Shown here: piece after piece, positions 51,062 to 64,000 of the stretch | How the letters are laid out: the number at the start of each line of letters is the position of its first letter | How positions within the stretch are numbered: the first letter of the stretch is position 1 | Assembly: GCF_910591885.1 (NCBI RefSeq) | Contig: NC_063280.1 | Span: forward strand, 5,952,001 to 6,016,000 | From: Bombus terrestris | Taxonomy: Eukaryota; Arthropoda; Insecta; Hymenoptera; Apidae | Direction of reading: 5' to 3' | DNA: 64,000 bases | The notes under the pieces: model-generated | The model's input: only the letters and a program-made list of their open reading frames with translations | Databases searched by the model: none | Told to the model about the DNA's origin: nothing | Program-made: the position numbers and the translations under genes

Positions 51062-54000
51062 CGCGAGGGAGAGGAAGACAGGGAGTCTTTAGCGCATGGG
51101 ATAATTAGGAAATAAAACGTTATTGCGTTGGTTATGTAAGATACGAAAGGGAATAATCTCAAAAGAAATAAGTTCATTCGCGATTCAGCAATCGCAGAAT
51201 AACGACGGAATCCATCTCAATTTCAGTCACTGTATAAATTTCTGATGCATTAAAACGATATAGTTTTCTCTTTTCATCCGGTGACGGAACAAACGCTGGA
51301 CAATGATCCCATTGATCCTTTTTGGTCTGTGGAGACAGCGTAGGGCCTGGTGCAATTAGCCGGATGCATCGGTCTAAACAACCGCGACGCGATTCCCTTC
51401 GGTGCAACCCCGTCGCGACTTTCACCAACACGTCGCTTCAGTCGCGGCACGTAGCCGCTCACAGATGCACTGAATCTTGCACCATCGCGTATACAGGCGC
51501 GTGTACTCGCGCACACGCTCGCATGCGCCCGACACAGGCATCTTTATTGCACGGTATATTCACACTAGGCGTAATATCTCAGCGCGCGGACGGCGCGTAT
51601 AATCAATGACATCTTTACGAGGAGAGCGATAAGCCGGCAAATTCCACGAGAGCAAACGCATCGTGGAAAACGACGAAACAAGGAACGGTGAAATTTTATA
51701 GAAAACTAGTGGGATCGGTCGGAAGGAAAAGAAGGAAGAGAAAAAGATATAGCAACGATGGTTGCAACGGTGCAAAGGGATTACAAATGGAAGGAGCGTC
51801 ACCGATACCGTGTGACGAAACCGTCGTTGTTGTTTAATTCTTTTATCGGGTGATTTTTACACTCGCGGAAGTTTCAACCGTATCGATGTTACGATCAAAG
51901 GATTAATTCGCATGTACGTACGAACTTGTTCGACATCTCCTTCTTTCGTTTCGTCTTATCATACACGACAACGTTCTTGTATAGGTCTTGGAATGGTTTC
52001 GCCGTCTGTTCCCTTATTTCTACTCTCGTGGGACCGGAGATCAAGCGGCGATGATGTCACGAGGCGTGTCTCGTATCGCGAAACGTGCGCAGGATTTTTG
52101 ATCCCGGTATTTTTCTCCTTTTCTGTGTTGTTTCCCTCGTGCCAGTGTTTCGTTTTCATGGCCCTGTTTAACATCGACCACGAACGGTCGATGTCTTGCT
52201 TCACCCGCGAGCGAACGTGAACTGCGTTTCACCTGCGACCAGGCCCATTTCGACGGGAACACCGGGCCTCGATCGTTGAATATATTTTTAGGAATGCGGG
52301 ATTAGGGCAGAAAACGATCGGCCACGGCGAAGTCAATCCACGAATAAATTATTTATTAGGAACTGGCGCGGTGAAAGGTAGAAAGCGCGGTCCATCTCAG
52401 TACATAGCAGGGAAAAAACCATACGATTTGTTGCGCAACGCCGTAGCGTGGAAGGATGAAAGTTACCACGCTGGTGGAGTCGATTTTCGCAAAAATAACG
52501 CTACGGTCGTTCCTCCGTTCGATTGGCGGCGTGTAACGACCACCGTAGAAGTTCTACGACCTCCTAATTGAATTCAATCCCGGTCGAAAAAGGCTGGAGC
52601 CACTGCTGGTTGGCCGCAGATGTCGCGGTAAAAAGCAAATTAACGTCGGAAAGAGTGATACGAAGGTGAGAAAAAGGGTTCGTTCCCGATGGAAATCGAG
52701 GGCGAATGGAAACTGCGTTCGCAACGTTATGGGGACGCTCGTCCTTTCCTCGAATTAGCGCTTCCTTCACCGTGTAGTTCTCCGCTTTTATTTCGTCCGT
52801 TTCGCTTAACGAGCACCTCTCATCCCAAATAAGGGGACGAACGACCGGTGTCATAAACATTCCCGGCGCTCGAATTGAGCCGTCCGAAGTGGTTCCGTGT
52901 TCGATCGCGATTGACAGTTTCGTAAAAAGGCCCGTCCTTGCTGTAACGATACGCTGCAAGATGTATGATTCCGTTTCGAAGAACCGTGCCTCTAATTTGC
53001 TCTGCTGTCGTCGAAATGCGGGACGTGGCCGAACCATTTCGTCGGGAATTCGCGAGTAGAATTTCGGAGGAGTCCAGGTTTCTTTCTCCATGTTTCAAGA
53101 GGAAGAAGATAAGTTTCGGTGTATCGATTGGGTATCAAGCTTTTTGCTTCCATATGATCGTATAACACCACTTTTAAGGAGCGCATTGCACTGATTTCTT
53201 ACCTACAAATGGTCCGTAATTTTAATATGAAATACCTCGTAAATTATTTACCATCTAGGTCTGCAACCATATATCAAAACTTTCATAGTAGTAAAGTAGC
53301 TTTTACACAGCATCGTATAATCGCTTTTAATTACTCGCATCTATAGCTCGCGCAATTAATTACCACTGCATTTACACCTTGTTAACATTCACCGATGAAT
53401 AACACTACGAAGGTAACCGAAAGTATCGGCGGTCGAAGGTTAACTTGGAAGAAACTTTGCACGAATCTTATATTATCTCGTTTAATACGCTTGGGCAATT
53501 TCTTCGACAATTATATCGAATAATTCACGCGATACGAACGAGGATGAGAATTCGATTGTCGATGGAGGATATAAATCGTGGCGGAGATATAGTACGTTCG
53601 GCAGGTTGTGTGAAAGGGCCAATGCAAAAGAAGCGAAACAGGGAAGGTGGCCACGGGGCACGGCCACTCGGTAAATAAGGATAATACCGCGTTCCAAAGG
53701 TCCGTGCACCGTGCGCCGCCGGTTAATTTGGTCAGCCTCGATTAGCCCCGTAAGACTTACAGCGGCCAGCAAACTGATTTATCCGCGCTCCGCCGCCGCT
53801 ACTACTCGCGCGCAACGTTAATGAAGACAGTTGTGCCGTTCAGACACGTAGCTGCCTGGATCACCTTTGCTCGTCTGGCTAAAAAGAAGTCGGGTTACCC
53901 TGCGTTTTGCATAATCTGCTCGACGTCAGTTTCGAGCAATCAATAATTGCGGTGCTCTTAATGCGTATGTATTAGACGTGTATGCGTTCGATCAAGTGAA

Positions 54001-55701
54001 TAGTTGCCGAGATTGGTCACGTGCAACGAACTACCAGGTTGGACGTTTTAAATTGAGACTTGTCGTGCTTCGTTTCTTTAAATATGAAGTTCTTCGGCTA
54101 CTTGCTTGCAGGTTGATTTCTTCCGTTTTATAACAGTTACTTAACGATACATCATCGCGTGAAAAAGTAAGAGAGTTACATTATTCGCAACATTTGTACG
54201 AATCCTATTTCAGAAAATCTCGTTCCAAGATATTATCAAATATTTCCATAAGACTGGAATTTCCTGCAAATCTGTTTTCGGTGTCTTTTAAGTAATACAC
54301 GATGATACATAAAGCAATCGTATCGTTGGAAATTATAAAGAAAATACAGAAAGTACGGTGGTATCACAATATTTGTACGAGTCCAAGAGCTACATTCGTA
54401 TCGTACATCGATATCCATTTCCTATACGCAATTATCTCGAAACCGATCTTATCACGCAACAAGTTCGGCTATTTTCAACGAATGACGTTATATCGAGCAA
54501 GAAATCGAGAGAAAACGTGTTGCAACGTTCAAGGTTACGGATCGATCGCACGTTACCGTGGACAGACTAATTCGTCGTCTCAAAAATTGCTCTATAAACA
54601 CCCTATCTCTGGTAATGTCTACATCGGCTGTTAACCTAATCTCGCGCGCGTCGAGCTTGCATGGCCGCGGCGCGTACGCCGAGCCGATCGTAATAAAAAG
54701 AAACCGTGTATAATATATAATGGGCCTATCTTCGTAATAACTCGTAGTTACTTCGGCCACGGTAGATCTTGCCGATAATTCCAAAGACAGCCATAAGCCG
54801 GCCGTTGTGCACATGCTCGCCTCCGATCCTCTAGGAAGGCCAGGACCCGTCGACTAATTTATTCCTCGTGCTCGACCCGAAACTCTTTGTATTTTATAGT
54901 GGCAACGTTATCCATCGATGCATCGATTTTTCCCGCGCCAACCATTTGCGGATCTCGCGTCGACGATTTTAATCTCGACTCGATCAAATTGTAGAAGGTG
55001 CACGGGAAATTCAAATGTCAAGGCTCAACAACGGTATTTTTCACGGAGAAGATGGATAAGCGAATGGAAATTGGTTGAATTTAAAGTAAAACGAGATAAG
55101 TGAGAAACAGATGATAGCAAATCGATCGTCTCTATCTTACGGAAAATTCGTCATTTCAGTGTCAGAGTACATCTCTTTCGTGAACGGAACACTAAAGAAC
55201 TTAGGATGACTTCTAACTTTCTGTAAGATTTAATTACTGCCTAATTGGCGACCAGCCGCTGATTCAAGAAGAATATTCGTTTCTTCTGTCTTTCTCGTCT
55301 CTTCGACGTACACATCCACGCACATCTGACAAATGAAAGAACCCGGTATCAATTTCGCTAGACGACGGCTCATTAAAAGTTATCGATCACTGCTTTGCTA
55401 ACGTATTATTATATTTATTAGAGGTCATTATCCATATTAAATTTTCTTAATTACGTTTAACCGATCTAATAACGTCTTACGATAATGCGCTAGCCTGTGT
55501 TCGATCTTTGCCGCTCTTTTGCATAAATTATCGCGGGGACAGCGACCGGTGTAACTCCGAGCTGGCAATGAATTGATCGCCGGCCATTTTTATCACGAAA
55601 CATTTGTAGTAATTAAATTAATTCCGCCGGGATTCGTTCGGTCGTGGATTGCCTAACGAATGATTGATGAACGTTATATTCTCATTACCAGTCGCTACTG
55701 T

Positions 55702-55753
55702 GGGAACATATGTACGTATAATATGCAGTATATAAGCTGCTACATATGTTCCT
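55702..55753. repeat. Inverted repeat / hairpin with 12-bp perfect arms
   Basis: GGAACATATGTA at 55703-55714 is the exact reverse complement of TACATATGTTCC at 55741-55752. Inside the loop, GCAG (55725-55728) pairs with CTGC (55737-55740), which is contiguous with the right arm. The structure is therefore a 16-pair stem with a 10-base bulge on one side and an 8-base terminal loop. At about 52 bases it is shorter than usual microRNA precursors. It could be a chance palindrome or a worn miniature element. Confidence 0.6.
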
Positions 55754-58700
55754 TATATATCTCGAGCGTACCAGCATCATTAAGAACAGTTTACCCGGTC
55801 TTTCATTAGTCATCGCAGATTTAATACGTCGTTTGATTTCATCCGTAGAACAGCAGGTTCGCCGTCGTTTCGTTCCTTTTTTAAAAGAGGCTCAGGTATC
55901 GTAGATTTTGTACCGAGACAAATCGCGTGAAACGGTACATGGAAAGAGAGACGGATCGATCTCTTTGCTGAATTCTCGTTAAAACGTATTGATTTACAAT
56001 TCGTTATTGCGTACGCGTCGTCGTACATCGAATGAAGATTGCTCGGGAAACGAATGACGCAAGCTAACCGAAGCATATTACGAAATTTAAGGATTTGCCT
56101 TCAATTTTGTCAATAAGTTCTCCATTGGCATATTAACTTTAGGTGTGTGGAATGTTCAAATTGCGGAAAATGTAAGTTTTCAAATTTCTAAATCTTCAAG
56201 AATTATAAAAACAAATCTCCAATTCGCAACTGTACCATTTGCAATTACACCGATGATCTTGTTAAACTCTTCCACCTCGGCGTTACGTGGAAATGAATAT
56301 TATTTGCATATCGTAATTTCAGCAGATTTATTATACCCGTTTGTTGGAAAATCCTAAATCGATCGTAGCCGAGTTCCTTAATTAGAACAGCGAGATTGCA
56401 AAGACAGCGCCATTTTTTCGCGTCGTGATACGCATGCCATAACGATTTCATTCTCGTGGCCGAAACTACAAGCGAACCTGCTAGACCCTTGTCCCCAGTC
56501 ATGAATAACAAATGCACGTAACGACGAGTTTCCTGAAAACGAGAACACTGCCATGGGCGTGTCTCGCGTGACGAGTATCTCTTTTTTGGATCGATTTGCC
56601 GGTTCATTTCGCAAGTTCTTCCTATTCCAGACACGATCCGCGATTACAAACATCGAATTATTATCGTGAGCAAACTGCTGCTTATGTCAAATGTCGCGTG
56701 CGGTAGATTATTGCCGAATGTTATCGCGTTACCGAGAAAGTACGAATCGATAGTTTGACTAGCCGAACAAATTGAAATGATCTGGTAAGAAAGAAATGCT
56801 GATTCGTTGATTCGATCAATCTATTCGCTCTCTTCCTCCAACCCTTCTCCGTTTTAGCCTTAATCTTCAAGTAGTCGATCAATTTCCAATTTTAATGAAT
56901 CTATTTCCAAAGTAGATCCTCGCCGAGAAGCAACGTCGTCTGATTCTTCAATAATTTTTTACATTTCGCGAGATACGCTGCATTCCTTGTTTATTCAAAC
57001 ATCTTCATCTCGGTCGAGGGTACTTTTGCTTTTACTTCGCTGCATGGAATTGTAACACTAAATAAACGGACGTGAAACCAATCGAAATCTCTAACGTTCT
57101 AGATTTCCTTTCTTACGTAAAGATACTTCGTTCCAAATCTATTTTGAAATGCCAGAAACCGATGGATATAGAGCAATGGCAACCGTAACAGCCTACATCG
57201 GAAACGTTTTATTTTCTCTTGGCATTGTCCACGATTTGTTAACCGTGCAACGTTACCACTTCATCCAGTTGTCAACCGGATTACGTTATTAGCCGTGTAT
57301 CGTGTCGCACGACGCGATACCGTTCGTTCGAGGCTGTACGGAAAGGCGGGGGCGGTGGACGCTCGATTTTCATTGCCGATATATGCTCGAGCATTCCCAC
57401 GTCTCGTCAAGACATTACCTGGAAACAATCGTGCTTTCTCGGTGGTCGAAGCGTCTCGTTGCTGTAAATTTGATCTTCCGCCCGACTGTTTTGTGAATCC
57501 GATACCGGCACCGATCCTTCGCGCGAGTACTCGTAGAATACAAAATGCATCTTTTTCGTTGTCGCCCGTGACGACGACTTCTTCTCTTCCACCGAAACAG
57601 GTTGCATCGAAGGGTTGAATGGAATCGACGCCAGATCGACAGCGTTCGGTTCGGCGGTTCGATAATTGGGCGATTTCGGTTTTTTACTAAGGATGGAATT
57701 GAGATTGGAGAAAAGACTTTCGTTAGCGTGGATCAGACGAGTTTGTTATTAATGTGTCGGGCGAATTAGACGAGTTATTTTCTTGAACATTGAAATATCG
57801 GCGGAATTTAGATAATCATGAAAGAGGAAACCTATAACGTTGATACGTGCGCTTCAAGTGCGATTGTTGACAGTGGATTTATAGCCGCGTTTTTGTACGA
57901 ATTCTGTAGAATAGGATGTCCCTCATTACTGTCGAAACTTGTTTTAAATCTTCTTTTAATCCTGATCCGAGATATTAATCCGTGGCAATAAGAATCGCAA
58001 TCAGCGATCAGGACGAAAAATTCAAATGCAAGTTTGTGTCCGATGTCGTTCTCGCGTGTGGCACGGCCATAAATCTTGGCAAACGGAGGGAAATACGCAA
58101 GTTATTAAGCGCGACAGGCGAATGCCGATGATGATCTTATAATTACTCGGATTACAAAAACATAACGAAGACAAATCGACGAGTCGATTCCTTTGAAGTT
58201 ATGCTTTCCCTCGAATCATCACGCTTGTAATCCAACAACTTGTTTCCACAAGCTTATCTTCAATATGTTTTAAAAGCAGAGCAATCCTCGTTAACACGAG
58301 CTTACGTATAAATAATATATTCTCGCCTTTCGATGAGATTTAACGTAATTCAGGAAATCATTTGGACGCGCAAAAGTGATTTTGCTTCTCGTTCATCGCG
58401 TCCACTGATCGTTGGACAATCGAAGACGATCGAGAAAGTCAAATAACATAGGTGCTATAGACAGTGGGCAAGCTCTCGGGTCATTCGAATCTCGTGGGAA
58501 CTGGTCGTGATTAGTCCACGTCAATAGCAATGCTAGTTATGCTAATTGCGCGAAAGCACTTGGGCCTGCTACCAGCATCGTGCTCTGCAGCAGATAAGCT
58601 AGGTACGAAGGTAGTACCTTTGGCTATCGATTTATCGGGCTCACTCCCTCGGAGAGGTTTCAGATCGGCCGCTCTCGATCATTGAAGCGCGATAACTTCG

Positions 58701-59116
58701 ACCGTGGAGCGCGTGAATTTCGTTTCGGATTATAAGGCGATTCAGAAACGGGTATTTTCAACGGTATCCTGTATTTTCTTTCAAATGTTTGAATATTAGA
58801 TTTGAATATTTGTATTTTAATTAGTACGGAATTTTTAATCTCCTCTGATCTAAAAAGAAAAAAGAAAAAAAAAAAGAAAAATTCTTTCATTTTCACACAC
58901 TCGGTGGAACAGTAAAATCGAACAAGATCTAACGCGGAACTCGTCTGGCGATACGCGTTCAGCGTAGCAGAAGTTCTAATTACACAGTCGGGTAATTCTA
59001 AATTCAGGGAATTAACATCTAGGCAGCCGTTGTTTCATTACATCGAGCCAAATGGAAGCTCATTTTGCAAAATTGATTGTAGCATGCATTAACGAGCATG
59101 TTCGTTTCTGTTTCAG

Positions 59117-59282
59117 GCGGCGGGACCACCGGTGCAACTGGAACCAGTGGATCTGTCCGTGAAAACTCCTGTGGTGTTGCAGGTGCCTCGGTATAGTCCA
59201 GCGGCTATAATTACCGCCGCGGCTAGAAGAATCCCTTCACCTTCGACGACGCCTACACCGCCGCCGCTCTCCATATCTACGG
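59117..59282 (+). CDS. Internal coding exon C with CtBP-binding PxDLS motif (KLF3/8/12-like)
   Basis: A textbook acceptor (TTTCTGTTTCAG, ending 59116) precedes 166 bases of open frame and a consensus donor (ACGG|GTGAGT at 59283). The exon starts in phase 0 and ends in phase 1, giving 55 residues plus one base. Residues 8-16 are LEPVDLSVK; PVDLS (59144-59158) fits the PxDLS motif by which repressors bind the corepressor CtBP. In vertebrate KLF3, KLF8 and KLF12 the same element, preceded by Glu, lies in the N-terminal half, well before three C-terminal C2H2 zinc fingers. After it come a hydrophobic patch (VLQVPRYSP), an Ala-rich stretch and a Pro/Ser/Thr-rich linker (PSPSTTPTPPP), as expected of a disordered regulatory region. 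The family call rests on this motif and context; other CtBP-recruiting factors (for example Snail, Knirps or Zfh1 types) are possible. The zinc fingers should lie in exons beyond this window. Confidence 0.75.
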
Positions 59283-62200
59283 GTGAGTCGACGAATTTTC
59301 ACAATGCTAAAGAGATTTTTCGTTAATCCCAATTCAGAGCGAAAAATGCAAATATCGCAAGGAACAAATTCCTTTACGCGCATACTTTCAATTCTTTCGC
59401 CGCGATAAGCCAACAAACGTCAATTCGATATTTGTCGGATCGTTTAAAATACCTGATACATTGTTAACATAGTTTTCTAATACAGGGGGTCGATAAGCAT
59501 AGTTAACGCTTAGCATAGTCCGCATTGGGCCGGGGCATTCGAGTGGCGCGTTTAAAATTCCAGCGCTCGCAACACCGTAGAATTACACATTATGAACCAA
59601 AGGCGAAGGAAAGCAACACTATCGGCTATCGCCTGTCTCTATGCGCGCGCGTGCACAGGTGCACGATCCTGCATACACCTATAATAGTATCATGGAACAG
59701 TCGTGGCTGGAAAGTGGCTGCGCTCTCTCGCTTATGGATAAAACCACGGAGATCTCCGGCGATTGCGCTTGCTTTATGGGTTAATTATGGACGATTTTTT
59801 CTACATACCGCCTGCGGACGAGCCCACCAACCCTAGCCATTCTATAGAAGATCGATTTGCTTAGCAATCCGCGTTTTACGAACGAGTCAAGGCTATACAA
59901 GCGATAGCTCGCGTCCTTGCGAACGCAACCGATTAACCGAGCTGCATTGCTACTAGGATAAGTGTCTGGATCGTTAGTGATACAACTCGACTAGGTATAG
60001 AAAATTTCATATATTTGGACTTCATTGAATATTGTAATAAATACAAGAATATGCAAATATTTCTATGCTGTACGAAAGATTAATTTCAGCTAATTATTGA
60101 AAGTGACAGGATTTAGATCTTTTGCTTCTACGATTATTAAAAGCCTGCAGGTGCATTTAACTCGACGAGTGAATCTTTTTTACAAATTTCATTACGTTTC
60201 GTGTAAATATCAAATAGAGATGGTAATATTGTAAAAAAGAAGAGCATTTCGAGAATGTATGGAACAGATTGTAGTACTCCTTGCGCTTAACGCGGTCGTA
60301 GAACGCGCGGAATTACCTTGTTCCGATAGCCCGTGCCCCGAAACGGTACGACGCAAAAAAAGGACTGGTTCCCGAAACGATCCTATGAGACCTTAATGGC
60401 CACCGGAGAACTAGCAGTTACTTAGGCAGCGGTAAAAAGTTGTTACGTTTGCTCGCGTAAAATAGCCACGCGATATAGCGCGTTTAAACCGTTTGGGACC
60501 GCGAAATAGTTCGGTCTGGGGCACGGGCCACGCCTCTTCTTTATTAAGTGTATCACCAACTACGAGAGAAAAAAGCGTCGCAAGAAGGATATAAAGGAAA
60601 AGAAGAGACAAGCGTGCAACGACGCTGCGCTCCAGTCTGCTTCTGGCTAGCATTTGGACCCGCATTCACTTCCATTTCTGGATTAATGACCACGCACACC
60701 TGCACAAAGCGGAGTCCGAATGCGATTGGGGTCGCAACCCGTAGTCCTTGCCCCGGGGCATCGTTGTCCTATAGTCACCGTGTTCGTCGCTCGAAACGCC
60801 GCGAGAACACTTCTCTGCTCGAGGAGCACCCGTTCGCTGACTGCCGATTGGCAATTTGTCGGAGCCGTGCCGCGGGTCTCGTGGGCATACATGTTTGTAA
60901 CGTTCAATGGGGCACCATATGTGACTCTTCTCCGAGATAAATCTGTTGGAAATTATGATGGAAGAGTGGGGTTAGTATTGGCAGATCGGTGTTTAGAAGA
61001 AAGAAAGCGTTTTGAGAAAATTCATTAACCATTCGTGAATCCTATTTACGATTGGCACATCTTATCGTACTTACATGTGGTCACTTTGCTATACGATTTA
61101 TTTTCTATGGTAGTTTTCTCTGGTAGCTTCAGGCTGATTCGTCGAACAGATTCATACTGGTTTTATGGATGAAAACGTGGATGGTTAATACACTTGCTGA
61201 TACGTTACCTTCAGCATTCGGTTTCGATGATATCGAACGAAAAATTATAATAATCGAAAATCTCAGCGATCTTGAAACCTGAAGCAAGGATTTGTAAGCA
61301 AGTAGAAGCATTCGAGTCCTTAAGAAGGCACCCTCGGTTTCCTTGCAGTTGATCGGTTTGCGGCCGCAGCTGCCAGCGATATAATACAAGCAGATATTGA
61401 GCATAGGCTTCGAATGTCGAGCCTCCCCTTTCCAGGTTCGACTCGAGGCCGTGTATAACGGCTCGCGTCCGTTTCCTCGCGCGTCCATAAATCGCCGCTT
61501 GGTGGCTATCGGAAAATTCCGATCGTGCGTGGATACCATATACGCGAGCAGAGCTGGCCGACCCGTTGTGGCACTCGCTGCACATTCAACAGCGGCTCGA
61601 TTTCTGCGTTCAGGATGTCCGAAGGTCTATTTACGCAACGAAAAATAAAACGCCTTGAGAATCGGTCGAGCTCATCCTCGTCGATCGAACGACGTTTTGA
61701 CATCTTAGCCGGCCAAGGCTTTCGTAATTTGACGATCAAAATGCAAGGATGAGTCATCGGTGTGAGAATAGTTTCTTTCCTCGCGTGGTTCAAAATCTTT
61801 GCAAGGTACCGCATACTTTCGAGTAGTCGGTTAAATGCCACTGCCGTCATTTTATTCTTAGAGTGGTTTATGGCTTATAAAGAATTAGTTGACACGTGAG
61901 TACAGAGCAGAATAAAATGTTGTTTCTGAAAAATGGATACTTTGGTACCACACAATATCTGTCGCATCTTCTTAAATTGTACAGTTAACGTCGTTTATTA
62001 TTCCACGTACATTGATGAGTAATATAACTCGGGGCACTGTAATCCGTCTTAAACACCAGTCTAAACGTACCTTTCGTCACGCCAAGTCGAAACCACGGGA
62101 ATTTTTGAAGCATAATGAACGACCAGTGATCATCGCAAATTTCGAAACACCGGAACGAATCCCATCAAGAAAGCACTTCACCTGGTAGAATGATATTACG

Positions 62201-64000
62201 GCATACCTCGTGAACATAGTGCGAGGCCGATTAAAAATGGCAATTAATGTCCCCTATGTTCAACTATATGCACCGTGATAAATCACGCGGCCGAATGTTT
62301 CGTAAAACGACGACGGTCGAAATTGTCGAAATTCGTAGACTTGAGAAGGCGTTTCACACACTCGGTTGAAACGTTGGATTTCTACGAACGTTACCTTCGA
62401 TCCTACGGCTAAATCGTAGTGCAAAAACGAGCAATTAAGGACGTACGAATACTCAAAGCAGGCATTTACCGTGTTCCTTTTCTGTGTTTCGTTGGTCGGA
62501 CCCATTAACCGTCGAGAGACTTTCTAGCGTATTAGCCGGCACGATCTCGTAAAAGTTGACGAGCACATTAGCGTGGTACTGTGGCGTTGTTGCGGCCTCG
62601 TGGTCGTGGTCGCGGCTTTCATCGAGCTCCCCTTTCGACTCCCTTTTCGAAACGTTGCCCGTTATAAAGGAAACTTGTCACGCGTCACGAGGGATACGAG
62701 CACGAGCGTCCCACGGATCTAGAAGTGACGTCAGTCAGGCTGTTTGCGTACGCGAACGTCCACGGGGCGTGCAGCGATTCGGTAAAAGGGCCCCGCTGTG
62801 CGAAAGTGATTCGCCGCCGCGGTAATACTCCTCGCATATAGATACCATCCGAGTGAAATTAGAAATTTGCCGAAGGTCGTTGTTTCGTTTGTATTCCGCG
62901 GCGATCGAAATTAATATGGGCCTCGGTTCGCGGGGACGCGACTACACGGGCGGCCGACCGAAGCGAGCGCGTCGATGTTTCCCGACTTTATTTGAAAATT
63001 GCAATAGCAAAAGTAATATGTTTTTATGTTCTCCGACAAAACATAGAGAATGAAAATATTTTGTGAAAGAAGTTGCGTTTCAGCGTTAATAAATTTTAAA
63101 ATGCGGATTAAATTTTGTTAGAACGAAGCATCGTGAGTACGTACAAAGATTACAGTTGTATTAAAAATCTAAATTCTATCTAAATACGAATAAGAATCTT
63201 ACGAACCTTATTTCCCTGATATTATAGACACTTGGACGATCCTCGCGCCACAGCGTTAAATTATCTCCACGTACAGTGGTGGCGCGGAGAAGATCGGAAT
63301 TCCGCGGCAATTAATATTATTAGCGTAATTGCGAGGCGTAGCCGCGCAAGATAGACACCTTTATTGTCTATTCCAGCGCATAATTAAAGAAAGTTCCTGG
63401 AAGAGACGCGTCGACTTTTCATTGAAAATTATCACGTGGATTTTGCGCGCCTCGAAAGCACAGATACATATCTGATGAAACTTTCCCGGTGAAAGTCACG
63501 GATGATTCGCTATTCCAGTTTTTCGTACTCTCGTCTACGTTTCCTTCGATCTACCGTAGTTCTGTATTTTTCTCCGGTTTTAACGGAGAGAAGATGACGG
63601 ATAGCGTCCCGTTTTGTTGGGAGTCGGTTCGAGCCGACGCTCCCAGAGTTTGATTGTCTTTGATTAATTACTCATGCTGTTTCTCGGCCGGCGGAAGCCG
63701 ACGGGTAGCAATCTAGATAATGCGTAACCGTATTAACGGTTCAGCGTAATCTTCTTATATTTAAAGAGAAAACGCCTGGAACCAACGACGCTATGTAGTT
63801 CTTTGGTTAGAATATCGCGTCGTGACGACTCGATTTTTTCCAATATATTTCTTCTCGCATATTTTTCCATCGTCCTACGTACAAGGCAATTTTTGTGCTT
63901 TTATTCTTTTTCCTTACGCAAACGAGAAGTCGACGAATCTAATGTCCAACCATCGTACATGAAGATATCTCAGAGAATAAGGAAAACCGTTGCGAAAAGT
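59283..64000 (+). other. Intron downstream of exon C (incomplete at window end)
   Basis: The intron opens with GTGAGT. Exon C ends in phase 1, so a following exon must supply two bases to finish the codon. I tested the better acceptor-like CAG sites by eye (about 59487, 60089, 61132, 63085, 63376 and 63520). In each case the phase-1 frame meets a stop soon after, without a donor first. The next coding exon, and the zinc-finger exons expected for a KLF, therefore probably lie beyond 64000. No repeat or RNA gene was recognised here. Confidence 0.55.

Larger units (their letters stand above)
32007..59116 (+). other. Intron between exons B and C (27.1 kb)
   Basis: The intron starts with GTATGT and ends with a TTTCTGTTTCAG acceptor. 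Long introns of this kind are typical of developmental transcription factor genes in insects and often hold enhancers, but I cannot identify any enhancer by eye. It contains one candidate alternative exon (47524-47610), a possible 28-base microexon (40211-40238), a (TC)12 repeat with an adjacent hairpin (48427-48489), a 12-bp perfect inverted repeat (55703-55752), a GC-rich 10-bp tandem repeat (47107-47136), and several pyrimidine or purine runs. Open frames up to 175 codons (52564-53091, minus) are present but show no splice context or recognisable product. Confidence 0.6.

Noticed and set aside
52564..53091. 175-codon minus-strand frame with an ATG
   Set aside because: No recognisable motif, no splice signals or poly-A signal noted, and overlapped by other frames. 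Length is within what chance gives in 64 kb of this composition.
1..64000. CRISPR arrays, bacterial-type operons, integrated virus or intact transposon
   Set aside because: No regularly spaced repeats, no ribosome-binding sites with dense ORFs, and no transposase, reverse transcriptase or capsid motif was seen in any frame. Worn repeat families would need a library search.

Overview
This window is eukaryotic and almost entirely non-coding. It reads as intronic and flanking DNA of one large, thinly spread gene on the + strand, probably a transcription factor. High CpG density, moderate GC, many short simple repeats, introns of tens of kilobases and GT-AG splice signals suggest an insect, most likely a hymenopteran (bee, wasp or ant). 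That placement is an inference from composition and style. No ribosome-binding sites, operons, rRNA, tRNA, CRISPR array or intact mobile element was recognised.

Three short coding segments, all + strand and all reading-frame compatible, form the supported gene model. Exon A (ATG at 16371, donor at 16440) encodes 23 residues. Exon B (31917-32006) encodes 30 residues. Exon C (59117-59282) encodes 55 residues plus one base. A-to-B and B-to-C junctions are both phase 0, and the joined frame stays open for 108 codons. The introns between them are 15,477 and 27,110 bases. Exon C carries LEPVDLSVK, a PxDLS motif that recruits the corepressor CtBP, followed by a Pro/Ser/Thr-rich linker. Placement and context of this motif match the N-terminal half of Kruppel-like factors of the KLF3/8/12 group. 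The zinc fingers that would prove the family are not in the window and should lie beyond base 64000.

Layout: 1-16046 is upstream or 5'-untranslated territory with no supported gene apart from one doubtful minus-strand small ORF at 1831-2118. 16047-16439 is the putative 5' UTR and first coding exon. 16440-31916 is intron. 31917-32006 is exon B. 32007-59116 is a very long intron holding a candidate alternative exon at 47524-47610. 59117-59282 is exon C, and 59283-64000 is the next intron, incomplete. Most long open frames here are chance products of a CpG-rich sequence: they overlap one another on both strands, several start at GTG or TTG, and they do not fit splice signals.

The points most worth checking are the three-exon chain, the alternative exon at 47524 (a 28-codon tail ending in a stop, or a 24-codon in-frame cassette), a possible recursive-splicing site at 29142/29143, and a perfect 12-bp inverted repeat at 55703-55752.
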